DNA from: Neorhodopirellula pilleata | Lineage (GTDB): Bacteria > Planctomycetota > Planctomycetia > Pirellulales > Pirellulaceae | Direction: 5' to 3' | DNA length: 64,000 nt | NCBI RefSeq assembly: GCF_007859915.1 | Contig: NZ_SJPM01000004.1 | Coordinates: 368,881 to 432,880 of the forward strand | Part shown: piece after piece, positions 19,220 through 25,976 of the stretch | How positions within the stretch are numbered: the first letter of the stretch is position 1 | Layout: every line of letters starts with the position of its first letter | Notes under the pieces: generated by a model | The model's database searches: none | The model's input: the letters and a program-made list of their open reading frames with translations, nothing else | Told to the model about the DNA's origin: nothing | Program-made: the position numbers and the translations under genes

Positions 19220-19477
19220 GCTAGCGGCGTGTTGATTTAGTTCTCATCGAAACCCGAAGCGTGAGCGAGGGATACTTAAACGAGAATTATGGCGTTCAAT
19301 ACCTTGCTGCCGCGTTTTGAAGTTGCACTTTTTTCGAAACCCGCTGCGTAAGCGAGGGATAATTGATATTGACTCATCCCTCGCTCACGCAGCGGGTTAC
19401 GAAAAACCAATGCCACAGGCAAAAGTGCAACTTCAGAACTGACGCGTCGGGTTACGATTAAACCGACAGCCCGCTAG
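19220..19477. repeat. dispersed nested-hairpin repeat, family 1 (copy B, with an inner element)
   Basis: The outer unit begins CTAGCGGCGTGTTGATTTAG and ends CGACAGCCCGCTAG. A second hairpin is nested inside it: GAAGTTGCACTTTT and AAAAGTGCAACTTC arms (about 19319 and 19427) enclosing AACCCGCTGCGTAAGCGAGG and its complement. This looks like one hairpin element inserted into another. With the tandem repeat and the terminator it fills the 19005-19549 gap, in which I see no gene. Confidence 0.8.
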
Positions 19478-19549
19478 GATCGGATGTCCGAGCCAAGCTG
19501 ATGACAAGTTCGGATCGAACCGGCCGCGAACGTGCGATGCTTCAATGAG

Positions 19550-20866
19550 ATGAAATTAATAACTACGTTCGCGATCGTTTGGTGTGTCGTTCTCGGACCG
19601 ACGCGAATCGTCGCCCAAGGCAGCTCTGGCGTTCCCTCAAGCCGCTCGGTTGTTGATCGATCCACCCTGACCGGAAAGGTGATGTGCGGATACCAAGGGT
19701 GGTTCAATTGTGAGGGAGACGGTGCCGACCTGAGCTGGGCACACTGGGCGCGCCATGGAAACCAAACTCCTGGGCCAGGCAACGTGACCGTCGACTTGTG
19801 GCCGGAGTTGGAAGAGTACGATGCCGATGAGCGGTATCCCACCAACTTCGTCCACATGGATGGTTCGAGTGCCGAAGTTTTCAGCAGCGCCAATCGTAAG
19901 ACAGTACTGCGGCATTTCAAGTGGATGCAGGACTACGGCATCGACGGTGCTTTCGTCCAGAGATTCGCCAATGGGGTCGGAAACGACAAACTACGTCGAC
20001 ACAAAGACTCGGTATTGAAGAATGCCATGGACGGATCGAACCAATACGGTAGGGCATTCGCCGTGATGTATGATCTGTCAGGGATGCGTACCGACGATCC
20101 GCAATTAGTGCAGAACGATTGGCTCGCCTTGCAGCGAACGATGAACGTTGCTCAGGACACCGCATACTTGAATCATGACGGCCATCCCGTCGTGGCCATT
20201 TGGGGTATCGGGTTTTCAGATAACCGGCCTTACTCGCTCGAATACTGTAGCGAGTTAATCGATTGGTTTAAGCAGCAGGGTTGTACGGTGATGCTTGGGA
20301 TTCCGTCATTCTGGCGAGAACAAACCCGTGACGCCGTGACGGACGCGATGATGCACGAGGTTTTGCGAAAGGCTGATATTTTGAGTCCCTGGACCATCGG
20401 TCGATATCGCACGCCGGATCAAGCGACGCGGCACGCCCAAGAGGTTTGGGCGAAGGATCAGCAGTGGTGCGATCGCAACGACTTGGACTTTTTGCCCGTC
20501 GTCTTTCCAGGTTTCAGTTGGCACAATCTCATTGGGGCTGAACTGAATGACATTCCTCGTCTGAAAGGTCAGTTTCTCTGGTCACAAATCGCGGCGGCGA
20601 AGCGGATTGATGCATCAATGATTTACGTGGCGATGTTTGACGAAGTGGACGAGGCTACCGCAATCTTCAAATGCACGAACAATCCACCCGTCGGTGCAGG
20701 GGTCGCGTTTAGCGATTACGAAGGCCTGCCGAGTGATTTCTACTTGCGTTTGACCGGCCAAGCGGGGCGGTTACTGCGAGGCGAAATCGGCGACGACTTT
20801 CCTTTCGAAGAGATAGTATCGCCGGGGCTTTCCGAAGCCGACCAATCACCTACGGCCGCAGATTGA
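19550..20866 (+). CDS. secreted glycoside hydrolase, GH71/GH99-like
   Basis: 438 residues from ATG 19550 (MKLITTFAIVWCVVLG signal peptide); an ATG at 19532 is also in frame. The core begins GKVMCGYQGWFNCEGDGA, then WAHWARHGN, DLWPELEEYD, YGIDGAFVQRFANG, VMYDLSGM, DLDFLPVVFPGFSWHNL and IYVAMFDEVDEATAIFK, the pattern of planctomycete GH71/99-like proteins often labelled xylosidase/arabinosidase. Probably an endo-acting glycosidase of marine polysaccharide; substrate unknown. Overlaps the next gene's end by 17 bases, tail to tail. Confidence 0.82.
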   Translation: MKLITTFAIVWCVVLGPTRIVAQGSSGVPSSRSVVDRSTLTGKVMCGYQGWFNCEGDGADLSWAHWARHGNQTPGPGNVTVDLWPELEEYDADERYPTNFVHMDGSSAEVFSSANRKTVLRHFKWMQDYGIDGAFVQRFANGVGNDKLRRHKDSVLKNAMDGSNQYGRAFAVMYDLSGMRTDDPQLVQNDWLALQRTMNVAQDTAYLNHDGHPVVAIWGIGFSDNRPYSLEYCSELIDWFKQQGCTVMLGIPSFWREQTRDAVTDAMMHEVLRKADILSPWTIGRYRTPDQATRHAQEVWAKDQQWCDRNDLDFLPVVFPGFSWHNLIGAELNDIPRLKGQFLWSQIAAAKRIDASMIYVAMFDEVDEATAIFKCTNNPPVGAGVAFSDYEGLPSDFYLRLTGQAGRLLRGEIGDDFPFEEIVSPGLSEADQSPTAAD

Positions 20867-21737
20867 ATCTTGGCTGGCGACTGCGGATCAGTTCGCTTTC
20901 GTAAGCTCGGCGCATGGCAGCTTGGCGGCCGGGCGAGTCATCGGCGAATACATGCAATTCCAGGGTGACTGATTCCTCGCTCGGAGATTCACCGGTCAAC
21001 ACGCCCGCGAGGCCCTCGTTGTGGCTGCCCGACCAATGCTGTGTCAGACGCTCGCGCAAGTCGGACGCTTCGCCAATATAAAGATAGCCGCTCTGATCGC
21101 GAAACAAGTACACGCCGGGCGACTCCGGAATCCGATCCCAGTCCAAATTGAGGACCGGCATCGTTCTGACTTCGGTGTCCCATTGGGCCACTCGGAGCAC
21201 CAATTCCGGGCGAAGTCGTCGGATCTTCCGCAGACGCAGGACCGCCTTGCGAATCAATCTGGCCTCGACGTTTGGCCTGATTTTCTCGGCTTCATGTTGT
21301 AGTTCATTGCGAAGGTTAGGATCGCAAAGCACCTGATCGATCGTTACCTGGTGGCGGTCTAAGACGGTTCGAACCGCGATCTCCGCCGTCTCGGTGACCG
21401 GCGACAAGTCTTCGCGACGAGACCGGGTGGTCTCGACGTCGAGTTTCCCGGTCTTTCGCAGTCGCAACAACTCCAACGCCGCTCGGGTCTGCGAGTCAGT
21501 TGTGCGGGGGTCGGAGGCGTCGATACCCAATTCACTCATGAACGCCAACCGCAACGTTTCGTCGACGATCAGCTCGTCACTGCTGTAGCCGTTGTGGGAC
21601 GCTGCAAAGGCACGCCGGATCTCGTCGGGTGTGAAAGACTGGGCGGGTTGAACGGCCGGTTCGCGGGCGATGGTCGTTGATGGGATCGCCATGCTGACGG
21701 CGAACAGAATCACGATTGCTTGTCTGAGTTGCTTCAT
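20850..21737 (-). CDS. GIY-YIG nuclease-domain protein with signal peptide
   Basis: 295 residues. N-terminus MKQLRQAIVILFAVSMAIPSTTIAREP is a good signal peptide. Residues ~30-190 are helical and Arg/Glu rich. The C-terminal 90 residues form a GIY-YIG domain: PGVYLFRDQSGYLYIGEA, SDLRERLTQHW (catalytic Arg), YESELI (metal Glu) and PRFN (Asn). All expected catalytic positions are filled. GIY-YIG enzymes usually act on intracellular DNA, so export would be unusual. I do not know its substrate. Confidence 0.8.
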   Translation of the reverse strand: MKQLRQAIVILFAVSMAIPSTTIAREPAVQPAQSFTPDEIRRAFAASHNGYSSDELIVDETLRLAFMSELGIDASDPRTTDSQTRAALELLRLRKTGKLDVETTRSRREDLSPVTETAEIAVRTVLDRHQVTIDQVLCDPNLRNELQHEAEKIRPNVEARLIRKAVLRLRKIRRLRPELVLRVAQWDTEVRTMPVLNLDWDRIPESPGVYLFRDQSGYLYIGEASDLRERLTQHWSGSHNEGLAGVLTGESPSEESVTLELHVFADDSPGRQAAMRRAYESELIRSRQPRFNLRP

Positions 21738-21905
21738 TTGCCCAGTTTGAAATGTTTGTTAAGCCTTGTCGATTATAGGCGGTTTGCAAGGCTCTTCGGG
21801 ATTGATGAGAAAAATCTCGTCATTGTTTCTTCGTATTCACCCGTCAACGTGCCGATACGACCAGTGAGACGTTAGACACTCACATCTTTCAGAAGATTCA
21901 ATACC

Positions 21906-24398
21906 ATGACTCGTATCAACACAAACGTTCCATCGCTCGTTGCACAAAACCGCTTGCAATCTAGCAATAACGACTTGCAACAAGCGTTGACGCGTTTGAG
22001 CACGGGTTTGCGAATCAACAGTGGCTCGGACGACCCCGCCGGTTTGATCGCCAGCGAGGCTTTGCGAAGTGAAATCACCAGCCTTGGCAAAGCGATTTCC
22101 AACACCCGCCGGGCCAGCCAGATCATCAGCACCGCCGACAGCGCCCTCGGTCAGGTTAGTAACCTGCTCAACGACGTGCGAGGATTGGTCGTCGAGGCCG
22201 CCAACACGGGTGCCCTCAGCGAAGACGAAGTCGCGGCGAACCAGTTGCAGATTGACAGTTCGCTTGAAGCGATCAACCGGATCGCTCAAACGACGACTTT
22301 CCAAGGACGAAAGCTACTCAGTGGCGACTTGGACTTCCTCACCAAAGCCGGCACGAACTTCAACAACATCACCAACCTCCAAGTCGACCAGGCCAACTTA
22401 GGTGCGATCGGTTCACTCGACGTGTCAGTCACTGTGACCGCAGCGGCCGAACAGGCTTCGATCACGATCCCGTCGATCCCCGCCGCCATTGCCCCGGCTA
22501 CTTCGGCCGGTTCAGTGGACCTACAGCGGGTGATCACGGCGGATGCTGCGTCAGGTTCGCTGGTATTCACTCAAGCCAATCCGCAAACCGAAGCGGCATC
22601 CGGTGCGGTCACCGTTAGCTTGGACGACGGGGGTGGGGGAACGCCCGGCGGTGATTTTACGTTGACAACTAAGGCAGGTGGTGCCTTCGAAGGAGCCCTG
22701 GGTGAAGGCTTGGACGTTGTCATCGCCACAACTGCAGCGGCTGGTGGAACTGCGTCGACGATCGTAGAAGCCGCTGGGACGGTAACGATCACTCTTGAAG
22801 AGGGGCAAACGCTCGCACAAATCGCAACCTTCCTCGGGGCTGACGCTGACTTCGAGTTTGCAACCACCGACGTATCGGCCAACGTCGTCGCTGCCACCTC
22901 AGCCATCACAAGCGGTCCGGCCGCTTTGGCGGGCGGTGCCGATGCTTCCACCAGTACCGCTACGATTGCCGTGACGGCCACGGCCGATGGTGAAGATTTT
23001 AATGGCGACATTATCTTCGACGAATCCACTCCTGGAGCAACGTTCGGTGTCGCCGTCAATGTGGACGGCGACATCGTCGTCACCATCGATCCCGATACCG
23101 ACCAATCACTCGCGAGCATCGCCAGTGCGATCAACGATCTAGCCGATTTCGATGCCGTCTTGACTAACGGCGATACGATCCCTGTGGGTGATTATGACGG
23201 CGGCACGTCCACTGCCCCGACGATCACCAACCTAACCGGCGGCGTCGACGCAGCTACGTTGACCGCGTCAATTAACTTGACAGCCAAATCGACAGGGGCC
23301 GACGCCAATACCAACACGATCACGTTCCAAACGACCGCGACCGTCGGTCCGCCCACCGCGACGGTCGATACGGATGGCAATATCACCATCACGGTTCAAG
23401 AAAATACCGACGTCGACTTAGATGACATCATCACCGCGATCACCGACGAAGGCACCTACGATGCCGAAGTCGAAGCGGGCAACACGCTGACCGCCTTCAA
23501 CAGCGGCACCGATACGGACACCGAGAACGCGTTTGCCGGTGGATTGGCCGCTTCGGGCGGTTTGGCCAAGAGCGTCGTCTTCGAACTTCTCGGCAAGAGT
23601 GGTTCGGAAGTCTTCAACGTCAGTGCCGGTACCGGGATCGATGATTTGATTACTCAGATCAACTTGGTTCAGGACGCGACGGGCGTGACCGCATCGAAAG
23701 ACGGCCAAGACCTGATCCTGACTTCGACCGAGTATGGAAGTGACGCCATCGTCGACTTGCGAGTCATTCAAGAAGACGATGGAGGAACCATCAAAACATC
23801 TCCGATCGGAGCCGGTCGACGGGTCACCGGGCAAGACATCAAGGCTAAAGTTAACGGCGTCGACGCCAACGGTCGAGGCAACACGTTGTCGATCAATACC
23901 GCCACGTTGGACATCTCCATCACCGTCAAGGATGGTTCGGACGACAGCGTCGGCTTCACGATCAACGGTGGTGGAGCCTTGTTCCAACTCGGTGCCGATG
24001 TCGTCAGCAACCAACAAGCTCGGATCGGCATCGGCAGCGTCAGCACGGCCCGACTGGGCGGACCGGCGGGACGATTGTTCCAACTCGGCAGCGGTGAATC
24101 CGCCTCGTTGGCCAACGATCCAAACTTGGCCGCAAAAATCGTGACCGATGCGATCGACCAAGTCACCGGGATCCGCGGTCGACTCGGTGCGTTCCAAGCC
24201 ACGACCCTCGAAAGCAACATCGTCAGTTTGAACGACACGTTGGCCAACTTGCAAGAAGCCGAAAGCTCGATCCGAGACGCCGACTTCGCCCAAGAATCCG
24301 CGAACTTGACGCGAGCCCAGATCCTCGTCCAGTCGGGTACGAACGTGCTCTCGCTGGCCAACCAGAACCCGCAAAACGTGTTGTCGCTGCTGCGATAA
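21906..24398 (+). CDS. fliC: flagellin, very long hypervariable centre
   Basis: 830 residues. Conserved D0/D1 ends: TRINTNVPSLVAQNRLQSSN, LTRLSTGLRINSGSDDPAGL at the start and EAESSIRDADFAQESANLTR, QILVQSGTNVLSLANQNPQNVLSLLR-type ending. Between residues ~150 and 620 is a Thr/Ala/Asp-rich region with repeated strands of the form ATIAVTATADG, ASINLTAKSTG and (D/N)GDI(V/T)(V/I)T(I/V), each followed by a hydrophobic helix of the LASIASAINDLADF type. Usual flagellins are 270-550 residues. No other flagellar genes are here. It is preceded by a leader of ~170 bases and followed by a hairpin terminator. Confidence 0.95.
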   Translation: MTRINTNVPSLVAQNRLQSSNNDLQQALTRLSTGLRINSGSDDPAGLIASEALRSEITSLGKAISNTRRASQIISTADSALGQVSNLLNDVRGLVVEAANTGALSEDEVAANQLQIDSSLEAINRIAQTTTFQGRKLLSGDLDFLTKAGTNFNNITNLQVDQANLGAIGSLDVSVTVTAAAEQASITIPSIPAAIAPATSAGSVDLQRVITADAASGSLVFTQANPQTEAASGAVTVSLDDGGGGTPGGDFTLTTKAGGAFEGALGEGLDVVIATTAAAGGTASTIVEAAGTVTITLEEGQTLAQIATFLGADADFEFATTDVSANVVAATSAITSGPAALAGGADASTSTATIAVTATADGEDFNGDIIFDESTPGATFGVAVNVDGDIVVTIDPDTDQSLASIASAINDLADFDAVLTNGDTIPVGDYDGGTSTAPTITNLTGGVDAATLTASINLTAKSTGADANTNTITFQTTATVGPPTATVDTDGNITITVQENTDVDLDDIITAITDEGTYDAEVEAGNTLTAFNSGTDTDTENAFAGGLAASGGLAKSVVFELLGKSGSEVFNVSAGTGIDDLITQINLVQDATGVTASKDGQDLILTSTEYGSDAIVDLRVIQEDDGGTIKTSPIGAGRRVTGQDIKAKVNGVDANGRGNTLSINTATLDISITVKDGSDDSVGFTINGGGALFQLGADVVSNQQARIGIGSVSTARLGGPAGRLFQLGSGESASLANDPNLAAKIVTDAIDQVTGIRGRLGAFQATTLESNIVSLNDTLANLQEAESSIRDADFAQESANLTRAQILVQSGTNVLSLANQNPQNVLSLLR

Positions 24399-24432
24399 CG
24401 TTCGCCGACTCTGGCACTATTTTCAAGCATCG

Positions 24433-24466
24433 ACCGCTCGAGCGTTGAACACGTTCGAGCGGTTTT
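24433..24466 (+). terminator. terminator after flagellin gene
   Basis: ACCGCTCGAGCGT and ACGTTCGAGCGGT pair with one mismatch around a short loop, followed by TTTT, about 35 bases after the stop. Confidence 0.8.
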
Positions 24467-24663
24467 GCGTTGACGCACAAGGCCTTGGACCACTTCGAAC
24501 GCGTCGCATTACGGATCCTCCAATGGGCATCATCCGGCTTCATCAATCACTAAAATTGCATCGGCGAGCAAACGGCACTAAATAATCCGAAGCCTGTGCT
24601 TGCTTTTGACGGCAAGACCAATTGAAATGACCCGCTCTTAGTCAGCACCGAGGAGCGAAGTCA

Positions 24664-25305
24664 ATGGCCAATATCTCAGGCAAAGCGACCGCGATTACGA
24701 CCATCTCTCCCATGCGATGGTGGAAAAGCTACATCCTTCGCTTTCTATTTCGGATGATTACTTGGGGTTTTTTCGCCAAGATCCAAGAACGATTGATCCG
24801 CTTGTCGTTCATCCACTTCGCGCACTGGAGCATTCTCAGTCGCGACCAACTTCCCCATCTCGCCGATGACCAACCGCGAGACCGGCCCGAGTACGACTAC
24901 TTGCTCTTCGTGAGTAACTTCAACGGAAGCTGGGACCAGTACATCGATGCGTTTTCGCAGGTCATTCCGATCGGCTTGGACAATATTTGGCGATGGAGTG
25001 AAAAGTTTCCTGGAGCGGTTCCGGAGGGCAAGTTTTTCCAATACATCAAACACAACGAGTTTTCGTCAATCTATTACTACAACGCGACTCCGGAGTCTTC
25101 CGCGACGGAAGTTGCATCGGCGTTGAGCCTTTCGGATGAGCTTTACGAGTTCGAAAAGAAATCTCGGCACATGAGCCCCGAGGAATTTGCTCGCAGTTAC
25201 GAGTTGTTCTTAATCAGGGTCCAAAATCATCTCGGCGAAAACGGTCTCACCGAGTGGGAACAAACGCATCGCGAAGTGGTCGCCAGCGCCGCTTCTCTCT
25301 CCTAA
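24664..25305 (+). CDS. protein of unknown function, first gene of the DyP-P450 operon
   Basis: 213 residues; ATG at 24664 with GAGGAG 8 bases upstream. Residues ~15-55 are basic/hydrophobic (MRWWKSYILRFLFRMITWGFF), possibly membrane-associated. The core reads YDYLLFVSNFNGSWDQYIDAF, then GLDNIWRWSEKFPG, FFQYIKHNEFSSIYYYNA and an EVASALSLSDELYEFEK helix. This order of strands and helices is repeated in the next protein, so the two appear to be distant relatives, possibly ferredoxin-like alpha/beta folds. I do not recognise a named family. Spacing to the next gene is 30 bases. Confidence 0.75.
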   Translation: MANISGKATAITTISPMRWWKSYILRFLFRMITWGFFAKIQERLIRLSFIHFAHWSILSRDQLPHLADDQPRDRPEYDYLLFVSNFNGSWDQYIDAFSQVIPIGLDNIWRWSEKFPGAVPEGKFFQYIKHNEFSSIYYYNATPESSATEVASALSLSDELYEFEKKSRHMSPEEFARSYELFLIRVQNHLGENGLTEWEQTHREVVASAASLS

Positions 25306-25335
25306 GACTCTTTCCACCGCAAAGGCAGAAGCAAT

Positions 25336-25926
25336 ATGGCAGGCTACGCGTTAGGAAATCGTGTTGACCAGAACTACATGCTGTCAACGTTGACGCCGAT
25401 CAAGGTCACCGAACCGGAGGGAAACGGAACTTCCTATCAAACCCGCATCCGAGAGTATCTGCATCAACTTCCTAACGGCAAGGCAAGTCCATTTAGGCGC
25501 ATTCCGAACCTGCAATTCTGCCGATTCGTGATCTTCTACGACCTTCCGTGCCAAGGGTTTCCCACGACGACGGACCATTTGAATTCACCTTATTTGATGA
25601 TGTCCTCGGTCATTGCCGGGGACTACAAGATTTGTTTGCAGTCGATGCTCGAAGAAATTCCGGACGTCTTGGAGCAAATCTATTGCAACTGCGTTGCCTT
25701 TCCAGGAACCAACGATATCGCAAGTTTTTTGGATTATGTTGAGCGGTGTCGTTTCGATGCGACGTTCTCTTTCGGTGCCTATCCACAAGCCAATTTGTAT
25801 GAAGTCCGAGCTGCCGTTCGATTGCAGGCTCAGTTTCGTGAGTTCGCATTGAAGACGCCACGGCAAGACCCGGTTGCGTTGCAAGCAGATTTTCGCCAGT
25901 TCATGAGAACCTTGAAAACACATTGA
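25336..25926 (+). CDS. protein of unknown function, second gene of the DyP-P450 operon
   Basis: 196 residues. Core: FCRFVIFYDLPCQGF, SSVIAGDYKICLQSM, IPDVLEQIYCNCVAFPG, FLDYVERCRFDATFSFGAYP and a YEVRAAVRLQAQFREFA helix. Compare with the upstream product: strand, W/Y-rich turn, (G/P)-L-x-x-I-(W/Y) helix with FPG, (Q/D)YI/V-x-x-x-x-F strand with (N/G)A-(T/Y)-P, and (E)V-(A/R)xA helix. The match is by eye. No signal peptide. Five Cys. Gap of 50 bases to the fusion gene; the same transcript is likely. Confidence 0.75.
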   Translation: MAGYALGNRVDQNYMLSTLTPIKVTEPEGNGTSYQTRIREYLHQLPNGKASPFRRIPNLQFCRFVIFYDLPCQGFPTTTDHLNSPYLMMSSVIAGDYKICLQSMLEEIPDVLEQIYCNCVAFPGTNDIASFLDYVERCRFDATFSFGAYPQANLYEVRAAVRLQAQFREFALKTPRQDPVALQADFRQFMRTLKTH

Positions 25927-25976
25927 CAACACGCTCGATCAATGCCCCGCATTTTCACTGACGGCTGAATCAAGAA

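Noticed and set aside
21851..21858. GCCGATAC as a sigma-28 -10 box before flagellin
   Set aside because: No matching TAAA-type -35 box 11 bases upstream, so I do not call a promoter.
23418..24374. 318-codon and other long minus-strand frames under the flagellin
   Set aside because: Produced by the Thr/Ala/Asp-rich codon bias of the flagellin repeats.
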